Assembly (NCBI GenBank): GCA_944739405.2
Contig: OX123185.2
Span: 6,073,840 to 6,137,839, forward strand
DNA: 64,000 nt
Origin: Euclidia mi
Lineage: Eukaryota > Arthropoda > Insecta > Lepidoptera > Erebidae
Reading direction: 5' to 3'
The first letter of the stretch is position 1, and the number at the start of each line of letters is the position of its first letter. Below, piece by piece: positions 44,694 through 58,912 of this stretch. Made by a program: the position numbers and the translations under genes. A model generated the notes under the pieces. The model was not told where the DNA came from. It searched no databases and saw only the letters and a program-made list of their open reading frames with translations.

Positions 44694-47600
44694 ACTGGAT
44701 CTAGACTTGATTTGGGAAATACTGGCTTACTTTGATCTGTTTTCCCTCCCTTTGTTGTTCAGTGCAGAGATACCGAGGTATTCATGCCTTAAATATATTA
44801 TTTATCACGAGTAAGACCCGCGTAATAACCTTGTATAATGCTAATAGTAGTTTTATACCTCAAAAAATCACCCATATCAAATATATAAATATCAAAAATA
44901 ATGTAATTTTTTTCGTTGAAAATCATGGTCGATAAAGTTTTTATAAAATTGATAAAAAGCATCCAAACTTAACGTTTAACGATAAAAATATTTTCCACTT
45001 ATTATGTTGTGTTTTTATTAAGGGTGTTTTATAGTTATTTTTATTGTTTTGTCTTCATTTTCCTGGCAATAATAAGCTAAGCTTATTGGGTATCCTGTTT
45101 AATAAATACCAATAAATTCATCTTTCCTCAACGAACTACCCAGAAAACAGAATTCAATAGACGTTAGACAGGTTCCAATAGACGTTAGTAAAATCCTCTT
45201 CACTTACTTCACTGTTAAACGCTGATACTTTACTAAGTATAACCAAAACGAAACCCAAAAAGTATAGTACAAATTACCGAAACCGGAAAATCAACATTAA
45301 AAGAAAACTCAACTTGACTTTTAATCTCAAAACTTGCAATCAGTACCGAATTAAAACATAGAACTTAAATGAAAAAGTGGATTGGGAGTAATGTGTATGA
45401 AAATCCTACCGGTGAAACTTTCGAGTGACAAATTTGTCGTGTGCGAGATAAACAAAGCTTCTACGATACAACGCGGAGTTGACGCCATGAATATAAACAG
45501 TTAAATTAGGGACCGCCCAGGACTCCCAAATATGATATACAACATAATACATGTAGCTAATTTAATTTCACTCGGCAAATTTAGTGCACTCCCACGACAG
45601 CAATAGTTGTTTGATGCTTGTATGTGTTGTCAAAATAATATATAGGCTGGTAACGTTTAAAGTAAATGTTTTATTATATTTTTTAGCATCTTTATGTGAT
45701 GTATATTTTTTTGTTGAAAATCGGTTATATGATTGTAAAATCCAAAAGAAAAAATACTAGTTGTGGTTTCGAGACAACATTTCGTTCACAAATTGTTGTA
45801 TTTTAATCCACATATTATTATTTTGTAACCATTTATTGAATATTGGTGCAGTTCTACGCGACACAGAATTTATTCCTTAAACGTAAATCGTTTTCTTATC
45901 ACGAAAATAAATAAAGCTTCTTGATATTTATACCTTTAGAAGAATATAAAAACTAAAGCAGCATTGTTATAACAGTATTAAAATTGTTGAACCCAGTGGG
46001 TTTGAAAATTAAATTTGGAAACTGAAAGGCCCGGTATGAATAACGTTTCTCAGAAAGCCATCCACGGGTTCCTTAAACGAAAGTTTATTAAAGACCTAAT
46101 TTAATAAAGCCACGAACCATGTTTATAATTAACATTTTTATCATTGAAACGGTTTATAATCTATAATGAGACAATTTTCACAAAATTGTTGAATTTTTTT
46201 CGTAACTGGTTTGCAAATTCATGAGTATGAGGTACCTAGTATTCTATTGTCAGTATGTTAATTAGTACCTGATTCTGAATGCATGGGATCTCGGCTACTT
46301 TTATTTCCCTCTGTGTTTAACTAAAGTATGAACTGTAAATTGTATGAAAAACTTGAATGTTCTGAGTGTGGGTGTTGTCTGTGTCCATTATTTAACATCA
46401 ACTGTAATATTGCAAATAATTTGTATCAATTGTAAAAAGTATTTAACAAAGATTGGTATTTAGTAATACCCCAAAATTATCTCAATTCTTTTACGCATAA
46501 TGAAGTTAAAAATTCAATGTAATTGCCGTATCCTGTGATGAAATCTTCCATTCACTGCACCCATGGGATGTATCTATTTTAGAGACCATTCATCAATGAA
46601 GATATCCTGTGATGAAATCTTTCATTCACTGCACCCATGGGATGTATCTATTTCAGAGACCAATCATCAATGAACCCATCCCTTATCAATAGCCGCCCCA
46701 AATTAAGATATCAATATCCAAAATTATTAATGTTTTGTGTTATGTCTTCTACTTATATTGTTGGTGAAGAAAAATGTTTATTAATTTTTATTTAGTTGTA
46801 CAAAATCATAGATAAACTAAATTTATACCTAGATTAAAAAATTTGTGAGGCACAAAGACCAACTTATTTTGAACTCTGTACCTAATTTCTTTTTTTAGAT
46901 TTTTTGGCGTAGTTATAACTTTAAAATCAATCAATATTATGAAGCCGAGAACGTACTAAGAGAGTATTTTTGCAAATTGCTTCTCTGTTAAGGAGTAAGA
47001 TGTCCCTCGCGGTTGGAGGCGCTTGCGATGTCTAGTAATACATATACATGTTTTGAAAGGACCAGCTACCAAAAATATTAACAACTTCATAGTATTCAAT
47101 TTCCTTCCCTTCAACGTCACCGGCACGATTAACTCACACTTTTTATTTGTCGTTCTAGAACATTCTCATAACACTTGGCTGGTTGGTTCGTTTCAATTTC
47201 TTATCACAGAAAGTTTTAATAAGTTTTCCATAATCTTCAGTTATTGGCCTCCGCTGTCATGATAACGCTCTATCTTATTTGTTATTTGGAAAGTTTTCAT
47301 ATTATTACAAATTGAATGCATTGTTTGCCCCATTTTTAGAACTGTTGCAATCATTGGAGAATTATTATCAATATGTTTTTGAAAATTATCGTTTATTTTA
47401 GCATGGTTTAAAATTATGTAAATGTTAAGACGTCATATAAATGTTAGGCTGTTTGTAAATAAAAACAAGTCATAGTTATGTATCAATCTGCAAATTATTA
47501 ACACTTGTATGGTATGCGAAACAGATTAATGATATCTTTGTTGTTTTTCTTTCACGCGTATTTTACTAATTTATATATTTATTAATATAATCCCTTTATT

Positions 47601-48455
47601 TTTATTTCATCTTTATTCGGTATTTAAACTTAGTACCGAAATCAGAATCAGTTTTGTATTAAATTGTATGTTTATTCTTGAGTTTTAAGATATTAACATC
47701 AATTTTTTCCTTATATTATGAGTATAGATAAAAACACAAGTGTCGAAATTACGGTGAACATACATACCAGTTATTTCAATTATTATTTCAAGAAGATACA
47801 GTTTATTTTAATAGGGTATCTTATATTTGCTATCTTATGCAAATTTAAAATATGCTATTGATAAAGGGAAAATTCTTGGAAGATTCGCGAAGGGTGCTAA
47901 GTATGGGTGTTAATAGAGTCAGCAGTGAATCATAAGATGACAGCTACAATGGATGGTCACGAATACAATATCGCGGAATACTAAACGGTTCATGATGTGA
48001 CTCAGAATATACGAATAAACCTAGTCATCTTCCTCATATTATTGACCTATAATTATATTTAAAAGACATGGGCTGCCTAAATTATTAAACATTCTAGCCA
48101 CAAGGGGAGTGAAATGTGCGCTGAACATTTGTTTGAAAATCCTCATTTTTTAAGTTATTAGGTATAGGTATGCTTACGGGCAAAAGCCAGTTAAAGTTAA
48201 AATATTTATTATATCAGTAGAAACAGCACTATATTGAGCAGGATAAACGAAATCTAATTCAAATGAATTTGAAACAATAGGAGTTACTAGTGCGATTTGT
48301 TCTATAAATAAAAGCCGACCAAGATAGATTTACGTGGCAACGTCCAAGTAATTGTGAAAAATGTGAATCGTTACCGACTGGAAATAAAAGCAGCCTTCGA
48401 AACGATGATTTAAGTTTAAACCTTACCTAAGACTTCTTTGAATTTAATTTCGATT

Positions 48456-49030
48456 GTAACCCGCGGTGCCTTTTCAACCATGTTTATATAGAAGACTGGA
48501 TGAACTCTAAACGTTTTCGTTGGCGCGTTTGTTACTAAATCTGGCCGAATTATATTCCGTAGGAATAAATTATGAGGGCGGGCCGTTCCCTCTCAACAGC
48601 AAGGCTAAACTTTAATTAAGCTGCATTTGGACTGAAATGGGTTCCCCTTTCAAACATTTAGAGGCAACTTCGTACAGTCAAATGATGCCCAACTTTATAT
48701 TAGACCTGGTGTTCTGAAATACTAGACGTTTTGTGGTCGTGCAAAAATGCACTGGCCCCTTACGCTCCTGTTGAAATGACTTCATTTTTCCTCGTAATGC
48801 AGTGAAAGAATTCGAATAGGCTCATTAGAGCTTTTTTCCCTTTGCATGTTGAACACATAGTAGAGAACTTAAAAACGGCAGCATTGTTAATGACGTGTGA
48901 AGTTCAGTCTGTGGTATTTTACGTTCGTTTTAACGAGCGCATGAATATACTGAAATATGTTATTAAACAACAATGAGGAGACAAGATGTTTAAAGCACGT
49001 TTGTGTAATTACTTCTGTACTGTTAAAATA
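48456..49030. other. Conserved block of the triplicated unit, copy 2
   Basis: Counterpart of 37,711-38,290. Carries a private 12-bp deletion at about 48,751 (GGGTGGATGGTGGG-type sequence missing). Confidence 0.45.
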
Positions 49031-50108
49031 AAATGAGAACTTCAAAGAATTTTCGTGTTTGTATTAGAAATTAAGTTGTACCAGCCGACAATAATAGTAT
49101 TCAAATGTTATTTTAGTTTGTATCTGCTTCAAAAATGATAATGTCTTAGTAGCAAAGTATTTGTTTCTATGCCCTGATATTATTACTCATTTGGTATTCT
49201 GTGATATCTTATTAATGAATTTGTTCTACAGCTAACAATATCAAAGCAAATCATATTTAAAACAAAACACAGTACAGCACAATTTACCTTACTAGGTATG
49301 CAATAATTGGTATTGATTGCGATTGAAAAAAATTACCTAGCTGGCTATCTCACAAGATACTAACATTGCTTTAGCTCTTTGCGTTAGAACCTATTAATAA
49401 GTAACTATACAATACAACTTACAAATAATGAATAATGGCACCCTGGGACAACATACATTTAACGGTAAATACGTGGAAGGAAATTCGATTCACACAGGGT
49501 GATCGGATGCCAACTAGGCAGGGCCTGTACTTTGGCAGCCAACAAACTAATAAACAAAGTTACGTACTAATATTATTGATAAATTACGTCGCGACACAGA
49601 ATGAAACATTGTTCTTATCACACGAAGTTTTATACTGGACGGGAACCGAACTCAGGACCTCCGGTGTAGTAGTCTGTGTCTTCACGTTATTTAGAGCTCA
49701 CCGAAAATATTTATTCGAATGGGATCAGTACCTAATTTCTGTGGTCCGCGCGTTCAACTTAAGAAAGAAAGTAACTATTCAGCTTTGTAGTATTATAGTG
49801 TATTTATATTTAATAACTTTAATATTTCATATCTGCTTAAAACAGGTACTTTATTCTTAATTAATTTATTACTTGAAAGCGTCGAGCAAAGATTGTCCGC
49901 ATTGGAATGGGTGGTACCACCGTACTATTCCAGAGCGAACAATTTAATATTATGCAAACGAACCCTACTAAGAACTGTTCTGTACAGTAAATTAAACTTT
50001 GGAATGACAAAAAACAGTAAATTACTAATATTTATAATACAAAGTCTCGGACTAGCAATCGTATGAAATTAGAGCACACTTGTAATCTTTGTGAACAATG
50101 ATATTTGT

Positions 50109-50261
50109 AGTTAAGACATGCTCGCTGCATGTCTTAGTCGAGTGACGAGACCGACAGACTGCTACGCAGAGGGTCTCGGGTTTGAATCCACGGCACGCAC
50201 CAATGACATTTTAAGTTAAGTGCGTATTACAGTATAAAGGGCTGATGATGAGTTAAGACAT
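50109..50261 (+). mobile_element. SINE with 11-bp duplication, internally deleted (unit 2)
   Basis: AGTTAAGACAT at 50,109-119 and 50,251-261. The body is 131 bp: tRNA head (GAGACCGACAGACTGCTACG...GGGTTTGAATCC) joined to the CAGTATAAAGGGCTGATGATG tail. Unit 3 holds the full 313-bp version; unit 1 holds the unoccupied site (39,370-39,380). Confidence 0.9.
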
Positions 50262-50509
50262 ATTGTCACAATAAAATTAAAAGTCTTGCAATTACTTACT
50301 TCTAAAAAAGTCAAAATTATTTACATCTACTGTTACATTATATTTTACTTTTATAATAAATGATTGTCTGTATGCTCATCTCTTTTCCAAGATATGGAAA
50401 CGATACCATGGTGTAGGGACTAACAAACCGGTACTTTTCGAGTATAAGCCTACCACACCTTTAACTTTTCGAAGCAATGTACATATAAAACTGTTGATAA
50501 TGACTGGCT

Positions 50510-50625
50510 TAACTGTGAAGGAAAACATCTTGAAAAAATCTGCATGCCTGAATGTTTTCTACCAAGCCACATGGCCAGGCAGCATAATGAGAAAAGTCGT
50601 GTGCCCAGAAATAGGACAGTTATAA
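50510..50625 (+). repeat. SINE end of triplication unit (unit 2)
   Basis: GTGAAGGAAAACATCTTGAA...CTGCATGCCTGAATG...GTGTGCCCAGAAATAGGACAG. Diverged member of the GATGATG-tail family. It is the partner in the hybrid junction at 39,610. Confidence 0.6.
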
Positions 50626-50714
50626 ACACGGTTATAATAATGATGATGATATAATTTATTTTATCTAGTTCACTATTAGTGGACACTACATTAATCAAGC
50701 ATTTTGATTGCTTG

Positions 50715-50935
50715 ATTTATTTAGTTAAACGTTGGGACCATGGGGTTCAAGTGCGAGATCTCTTTTTAGAGATCTCTCAAAGAGATTGGTTGACGCCTCC
50801 CGTGACCAGAAGGCTGGCCTGTATTTGGCACAATAGATCAGCATTGCCATACAACGTGGCAATGCTGCCAGCATTCTGGGCACGCTTCCAATTGATGGCG
50901 ATGTGGAGGATTTTCATGACGCCCTTTAAAATTTT
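50715..50935 (+). pseudogene. Retroelement 3' coding fragment (unit 2)
   Basis: In one frame: MGPWGSSARSLFRDLSKRLV, DASRDQKAGLYLAQ, stop, ISIAIQRGNAASILGTLP, ending DVEDFHDAL. The QRxSxAxQRGNAASxxGT pattern is familiar from the C-terminus of insect retroelement proteins. The stop (TAG) is private to this copy; unit 3 reads AAG (61,530). Confidence 0.55.
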
Positions 50936-51522
50936 TCTTTGCCTTTTTTATGTACTGTTTTTTATTTGTTAGATACTTAAGTATAGAAATAATTGTTTTA
51001 TTTTATGTGTACATATATAGTCACCTTATAATAAATACAAAATCTATTAGGGGATTTGCTTGCTCGATTCTAAAATCTATAACGTGTAAAATAAGGGAAA
51101 ATAAATATAGGTCACAAAACCAAATACAAAAAGCCTTTCGTAAATCATCGTTTCATCTAGTAATAATAGGCTGTCATATATCGAAAGCTTGCAGTAGCAG
51201 TCATAACGTGTCCCGGCGTGTATAATTAAAATGAAAGATAAGCCACTAAGCCTTCTGCGGCTATAACCTTGTGGCGGTGAACTCACATTTGAATGCAGCT
51301 AGGTTTGAAAGCATATAGGTCATAAAGGTAAGGAGGTCGGTCATGAAGTTGTAGAAGTTATCCAACGTTTTGTGCCGCTTTATAAATGAATTTACTGGAA
51401 TTGAACATCATGAGAATATTAAATTTGGACAGTACATCCTTTTATGGTAGTACTACGGAATGAATTTTATATCGCCCTTCTAAGTTCATGCTAAAAGCCG
51501 TATATTTTAAAGCTAACACTAT

Positions 51523-52375
51523 GAAAACGAGAACAACAACGGCTTTGTCATGTAAATACAAAAAATAAAGGCGAATATATTTTTTTACCAAATATTTTGA
51601 TTTCATCACACAACTTTTCAAGATTATTTATGTGCTTTATTGCTTGTCATGAGACAAATAATAAGCCCAGCCCGACATCCAATAGAAACCACAATCCAGT
51701 CCACAATAATAAGTTAGGCCAAACTGACTAAGTCGAAAACAAGTACAGAGCAACAAACACAATCAAAATGGATATTATGACAATAATAAAATATTATTTT
51801 CATGGAAGGATCACGAGAGTCACTCGAGCGCCCGTCTGGCACTAGTCTGGAGACCCGGTGGAATTCAAGCTACAAACTTACAAACTTACAAGTACTATTA
51901 CACCAATCTATAATAGACTTTATTGTGTTGGCGATAGAGATGAGTTTGTGTGCGTAAATATAATTGTATAAATTGCACATTTGGCTGGCGCCCAGCTGAG
52001 ATTTGGTACGTTTTGAAGACAAATCATTGAGAGAAGACAGATTCACGCCACCATTGCACGCGACTACAGAGGAAATATCGTTTGTTCTTGTTGTTCCCTT
52101 TCTTCTATTTGTGCTGCTTTCATGAATTCTACCATATATTATTTCAGATAGAAATGATGCCAAGGAAATGGGGCGCTGTTATTTATTTGTTTATAATGTT
52201 TTGGTTAAAAATGGAAAATTTAAAATTCATTCCTTAAAACTAAATGTGTTACGTCATATCTAGAGCTAGGAATTAGCTCAGAGGCTAATCCTATACGTAC
52301 ACGCATCATCATCATCATCAGCCTGCCATGTTTCCACTGTTGGATATCATCATCATCTTCCTAGCGTTATCCCAA
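51523..52375. other. Spacer between units 2 and 3
   Basis: Not homologous to the units. A minus-strand frame (52,163-51,870, 97 residues) has no recognised domain. 52,305-52,320 is a CAT microsatellite and 52,320-52,375 a dispersed-repeat end (GCCATGTTTCCACTG, CTTCCTAGCGTTATCCC) that abuts the start of unit 3. Confidence 0.5.
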
Positions 52376-52837
52376 ATCTTAATACCTCATCCACGCAATA
52401 ACCGCTAAAAGTTTATCTAGGAATGCTGTGTAGTAGTTGATATGGTTGCCAGGGTTTTTGAATTATAATAGTTCAATTTTATATTATACTCATCAAAGTT
52501 GTTTAATTAATTTGCATCATATTCTGTGCGAAAATTCAAAAGCAATCTAAGTGAGTGATGTCAACAAATATTTTGAAAGTTTTTTCACTTTATTGAACGT
52601 TCAAACCAGTTTATGACCGCTGAAACTATTTGATATATTTGAAATTAATCGATGTTGAATTTCGATACAGAACAAAACTGTTATACGAGTATACTGATTG
52701 CTTGTAGTCAATATATTTTTTGAAGATAAGTAAAGTAAGTAATCTATGTCGCAGGGAATATACAATCAGTGGACGCCAAAAATATCCAGACCTGAAGAAT
52801 TAATTTGAGAACCACATAAACGGATGTCTTTTGTGGG

Positions 52838-52928
52838 GATTGACCCCATAACATAACCTACTACAATGCACTGCCAAACAGCAAGTGTTTGGCAGTGCAT
52901 TGTAGTAGGTTAAGTTATGGGGTCAATC
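52838..52928. repeat. 43-bp-arm palindrome, unit 3 only
   Basis: Arms 52,838-52,880 and 52,886-52,928 are complementary except one position, with a five-base centre (GCAAG). It lies about 40 bp from the position corresponding to the unit 2 palindrome. Confidence 0.92.
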
Positions 52929-54250
52929 AGTTTGAAGCAGTCGTCAAACAGTACGACATCCATCAAGTTCTCAACCAAATTCTTATTTATTTTGAACGGT
53001 ACCAAATGTACTAGAATTAAAATGAAAATAACCTTCCATAATAGTACTCGGGTCGTTGCATTTCAATGCGATATCAAATTATTATGATAATGATAATAAC
53101 CTCTTTTTACCATATCTTAATTTTAACATTAGCCATTAGCTCGTTCCACTTTAGAAATTAAACCCGAATCCGCAAGAGGGTTTTGGTTTCCCTCTGTTTT
53201 AATTAGTTTCATTTCACCATTCCGCCTTACAGATCTTATAAAAAATTGTGGTCGAACAATTTTAATGAAAAGATTTACACCATTAATCTATGAGAAAGTT
53301 GTTTAATTTAAGTCGAGATGGTGTTTTGACAAGGTGCTTATCTAAAATAGTCAATCTGCTCAGAAATAGAATCGTATTTATATTTCCTTTGAAGAATATA
53401 ATATAATTTGAATTATTAGAATGCTGAATTATTAGGATATAATAAGATTACCTACATATTAATAAATATTAACCATGAGTATAAGATGTTTATATTGTCG
53501 TATGTTTATAAGTCGATCGCAGCTTTCAGGATGTTGCTTGAATCGGAAGAATGCTTGAAGGATGATGAAAATAATATTTTTAAGTATATCATTACGGCAA
53601 AAAATTGCTGTATCATTTAATGGAGTAAAGGGTAGACTTACAGCTCAGAAAAAGTACAAAAGTCCTAGTGTTTGAAATTAGTGGTAGGATAAAATAGTAA
53701 ATACTTAAGAGGCAATAGAGACTATTTTAGTATAAACAAGCCACACTTTTGGATAAATCCACTCTGAATACGCTTTTTATCGTGAAAAGCAAATGTAGCG
53801 TTACTTGTGAGCTTGCTTAATCTGATTCTACTGTCCAAAATCCTTGTACTGTGGAGTAAACAAGAATTTACTTCACATCAACTGGATCGAGACTTGATTT
53901 AGAAAATACTGGCTCACTTTGGTCTGTTTTTCCGCCCTTTGTTGGTCAATTAAGTAGAGTATATTGCCTAGAGAGCAGCCAACAAATTATTTAGTACGCT
54001 TGCAAAGGTAGATTTCTAGGAATAAATGTAGTAGTTCCTGTTATTTGCTAGTCAAATAAGAGTTGAGTCTAGGAGAAGCGAATGACAAAGAAAAAAATAT
54101 TTCAGCACGCTTTTATTACTTTGATTTGTAATTTTCGAACGGAAAATTTGAACATGATTTTTACCCACTGTAAAACGTAGCTATATTGGATTGAAATAAA
54201 ACTTTACAGATTTATGAATAAGAACCGATGACACTGCAATAAATAAAAAA

Positions 54251-54747
54251 GGGCCTGTGCAAACCACGTCTTTTAAGCGCGCCGTCGACGGGCGTTTTAG
54301 AAACGCGCGTGGATGGCGCGTATTTATCCTACAGAGCAGTTTGTTGTCGTTTGTATCGATACAAACGCGCGGCACCGGTGCGTCTGTATCGATACATACG
54401 CGCGTTTGCATCGCGTCTGTATCGCTACACAAGCGCGTTTGTATCGCTACAAACGCGCCGTCGACGCGCGTTTCTAAAACACGCGCGCATTTATCCTACA
54501 GAGCAGTTTGTTGTCGTTTGAATCGATACAAACGTGCGGCACCGGCGCGTCTGTATCGCTACACACGCGCGTTTGCATCGCGTCTGTATCGCTACACCCG
54601 CGCGTCTGTATCGATTCAAACGCGTATTTGAGATTATATAGGTGTGCAAAGGTCTACAGGCTGCGTCTGACTTGCGTAAGTATCGCGTCTGTATCGCTAC
54701 AAACGCGCATCAACGGCGCGTTTATAAAACGTGGCGTGCATAGGCCC
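54251..54747. mobile_element. MITE with internal TGTATCGMTACA repeats, unit 3 only
   Basis: 497 bp. Ends GGGCCTGTGCAAACCACG and CGTGGCGTGCATAGGCCC are inverted, and the similarity continues for about 40 bp. Inside, the palindrome-like TGTATCG(A/C)TACA with flanking CGCGC recurs about a dozen times. TAA follows the right end; the left flank appears partly deleted relative to unit 1, so the target duplication is not certain. The open frames here are by-products of the repeats. Confidence 0.75.
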
Positions 54748-57204
54748 TAAGACCTAAAAAAATCATCCATATCCCACAGTAGCCAAAAAATATTTTATTT
54801 CTTTCGTTGAAAATCGTGGTTGATAAAGTCTTCATAACATTGATTGAAAAGCATGCAAGCTAACTTAGCGCTTAACGATAAAAAAATATTTTCCACATTT
54901 TGTATTGTGTTTTTTTTTAAGTTAAGGCTTGTAGTAAATAAGTATTATCAGAATTAAACCCCAAAATGTACTAGTATAAAGTACCGAAACTGGAAAAACG
55001 TATTAAAAAGAAAACTCAACTTGATTTTTCAATCTTAAAACTCTGATCAGTACCAGGATTAAAACACTGAAAAAGTGGATTGGGAGTAATGTTTATGAAA
55101 GTCCTATTGGTGAAACTTTCGAGCGACAAATTTGTCGTGTGTGAGATAAACAAAGCTTCTACGATACAACGCGGAGTTGACGCTATGAATATAAACAGTT
55201 AAATTAGGGACCGCCCGGGACGCCCAAATATGATATACGACATATGTATGTAGATAATTTAATTTCACTCGGCAAATTTAGTGCACTCCCACGACAGCAA
55301 TAGTTTTTTGATGCTTGTATGTGTTGTCAAAATATATAGGCTGGTATCGTTTAAAGTAAATGTTTATTATATTTTTTTCATTATGAAGCTTACTACGAAT
55401 TGAAGGCTTTACACTTTAACAGCTTATTATAGGCCCTATACAAAGCGACTGTAACACTAGTTAGGGCTTATAGTTTAATAGAGTTTTAGTACAGATTTCG
55501 TAAAACTAGCTTTTGCACTGTTTTGATTGACTTTGTATACTTAGATGTTATCCGTGTTTCCTTTTGCCTGTAAAACTGCTGCAGCTCTTCAATGCTTATA
55601 AATATCATTGTTATTACCTCTATCTTATAACAATAAGTAATACGGGAAAGAATTAGAAATAAATTGTTCAAACTAAAGCGCTGAAATAATTAAAACTCGG
55701 TACATCGTTAATGAGAATCATAATTTCTAGACTCTGTAGCGTCTGAGCTGAATAAAGAAAACGCATTTAAAACCGCCAAGACCTATTTTGCAAGGATATA
55801 ATGAAGTATCGTTAAACTTAATAAAGAGAAGTACTACTGTAGTTTTTTACTCGTAGAACATAGTGTTTTAAGTGGATCGCCTAAGCGATGAAGCATACAC
55901 TTAAGACACATAAAGTTTAAACGTAATGTATATTTTTTTGTTAAAAATCGGTTGTATGATTCCATCCAAGAGAAAAAATATTACTTGTAATTTCGAGATA
56001 ACATTTCGTTAAAAAATTGTTGTATTTGAATCCGCATATTATTATTTTGTGACTATTTATTGAATATTGGTGCAGTTCTATGCGACACAGAATTCATTCC
56101 TAATACGTAAATCGTTTTCTTTTCAGGAAAATAAATAAAGCTTCTTTATTTTTATAACTTAAGAAGAATATAGAAACTTAAGCAGCATTGTTATAACAGT
56201 ATTAAAATGGTTGAACCCAGTGGGTTTGAAAATTAAATTTGGAAACTGAAAGGCCCGGTATGAACAACGTTTCTCAGAAAGCCATCCACGGGTACCTTAA
56301 AAGAAAGTTTATGAAAGACCTAATTTAATAAAGCCACGAAACATGTTTATAATTAACATTTTTATCATTGAAAAGGTTTATAATCTATAATGAGACAAAT
56401 TTCACAAAATTGCTGAAATTTTGTCGTAACTGGTTTGCAAATTCATGAGTATGACGTACCTAGTATTCTATTGTGAGTATGTTAATTAGTACCTGATTCT
56501 GAATATATAGGATCTCGGCTACTTTTATTTGCCTCTGTGTTTAACAAAAGTATGAACTGTAAATTGTATGAAAACTTGAATGTTCTGAGTGTGGGTGTTG
56601 TCTGTGTCAATTACTTAACATCAACTGTAATATTGCAAATAATTTGTATCAATTGTAAATAGTATTTAACAAAGATTGGTATTTAGTAAGATATATACCC
56701 AAAATTATCTCAATACTTTTACGCAAAATGAAGTTAAAAATTCAATGTCACTTCATTCTGAAATTGCCGTATCCTGTGATGTGATCTTTCATTTACTGCA
56801 CCCATGGGATATATCTATTTCAGAGACCATACATCAATGAACCCATCCCTTATCAGTAGCCGACCCAAATTAAGATATCAATATCCAAAATTATTATTGT
56901 TTTGTGTTTTGGCTTCTACTTATATTGTTGGTGAAGAAAAATGTCTAAGATTTTTTATTTAGTTGTACAAAATCATAGATAAACTAAATGTATAGATTCA
57001 AATATTTGTGAGGCACAAAGACCAACTTATTTTGTACCTTGTACCTAGTTTCTTGTTTAGATTTTGTGGCGTAGTTATAACTTCAAAATCAATCAACATT
57101 ATGAAGCTGAGAACGTACTAAGAGAGTATTTTTGCAAATTGCTGCTGTTAAGGAGTAAAATGACCCACGCGGTTGGAGGCGCTTGCGAAGACTAGTAATA
57201 ATAT

Positions 57205-57475
57205 ATTTTTATATTATTTATTGACTCACACCTGTATTCCCGAAAGGGTAGTCAGAGGTGTAATATTATACTCACAATTCACAATGAATTTTTAGGTGCC
57301 ACGTAAAAGAGGGCGAGCCTATTGGCGTTACCGGGCACATTACCAGACTCCGTGCTGCTACTGAGAATTCGGAAAAACCCAGTAACACTTTTGTCCGACC
57401 CGGGAATCGAACCCGGGACCTCTGATCAGCAGTTGCATACGCTATCTACTGAACCACGGAGGCAGTCTAGATATA
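57205..57475 (-). mobile_element. Full-length tRNA-headed SINE, unit 3 only
   Basis: The 3' end CTCACACCTGTATTCCCGAA is at the left. The head with GACCCGGGAATCGAACCCGG and ACTGAACCACGGAGGCAG is at the right (57,395-57,465). Absent at the matching sites of units 1 (36,100) and 2 (47,035). Confidence 0.85.
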
Positions 57476-58912
57476 AAAGATACAATTTATGAAAGAACCA
57501 GCTACCAAAAATATTATACAACTTCATATTATTCAATTTCCTTCCCTTCAACGGAACGACAACCGGCACGATTAACTCACACTTTTATATTTGTCGTTCT
57601 AGAACATTCATAACACTTGGCTGGTTGGTTTATTTCAATTTCTTATCACAGAAAGTTTTAATAAGTTTTCCATAATCTTCAGTTATTGGTCTCCGCCATC
57701 ATGATAACGCTCTATCTTAATTGTTATTTGAAAAGTTTTCGTATTATTACAAATTGAATGCATTGTTTGCGCAATTTTTAGAACTGTTGCAATCTTTGGA
57801 GAATTATATTCCAATATCGATATGTTTTTGAAAATCATCGTTTATTTTAGCAATGTTTAAAATTATTTAAATGTTAAGACGTCATATGAATGTTAGACTG
57901 TTTATATATAATTATATGTATCAATCTGCAAATTATTAACACTTGTATGGTATGCGAAACAGATTAATGATATCTTTGTTGTTTTTCTTTCACGCGTATT
58001 TTACTTATTTATATATTTATTAATATAATCCCTTTATTTTTATTTCATCTTTATTCGGTATTTAAACTTAGTACCGAAATCAGAATTAGTTTTGTATTAA
58101 ATTGTATGTTTATTCTTGAGTTTTAAGATATTAACATCATTTTTTTCCTTATATTATGAGTATAGATAAAAACACAAGTGTCGAAATTACGGTGAACATA
58201 CATACCAGTTATTCCAATTATTATTTCAAGAAGATACAGTTTATTTTAATAGGGTATCTTATATTTGCTATCTTATGCAAATATAAAATATGCTATTGAT
58301 AAAGGGAAAATTCTTGGAAGATTCGCGAAGGGTGCTAAGTATGGTTGTTAATAGAGTCAGCAGTGAATCATAAGATGACAGCTACGATGGATGGTCACGA
58401 ATACAATATCGCGGAATACTAAACGGTTCATGATGTGACTCAGAATATACGAATAAACCTAGTCATCTTCCTCATATTATTGACCTACAATTATATTTAA
58501 AAGACATGGGCTGCCTAAATTATTAAACATTCTAGCCACAAGGGGAGTGAAATGTGCGCTGAACATTTGTTTGAAAATCCTCATTTTTAAGTTATTAGGT
58601 ATAGGTATGCTTACGGGCAAAAGCCAGTTAAAGATTAAATAATTATTATATCAGTAAATACAGCACTATATTGAGCAGGATAAACGATTGGTTTGCAATG
58701 TAATTCAAATTAATTTGAAACAAAAAGAGTTACTAGTGCGATTTGTTATATAAATAAAATCCAACCGCGAGACAAAGAAGATAGATTTACGTGGCAACGT
58801 CCAAGTAATTGTGAAAAATGCGAATCGTTACCGACTGGAAATAAAAGCAGCCTTGGAAACGATGATTTAAGTTTAAACCTTAACTAAGACTTCTTTGAAT
58901 TTAATTTCGATT

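Larger units (their letters stand above)
39640..51522. repeat. Tandem segmental duplication, unit 2
   Basis: Collinear with unit 1 to about 50,510 and with unit 3 from 42,781 to 51,522. Private features: the palindrome at 43,201, an internal deletion in the SINE at 50,120, loss of sequence equivalent to 55,380-55,900, and a 12-bp deletion in the conserved block. Confidence 0.85.

Noticed and set aside
51870..52163. 97-codon minus-strand frame between units 2 and 3
   Set aside because: No recognisable domain or context. Left as unassigned spacer.
54181..54750. Several overlapping frames rich in RYTRA repeats
   Set aside because: By-products of the repeated TGTATCGMTACA motif inside a MITE.
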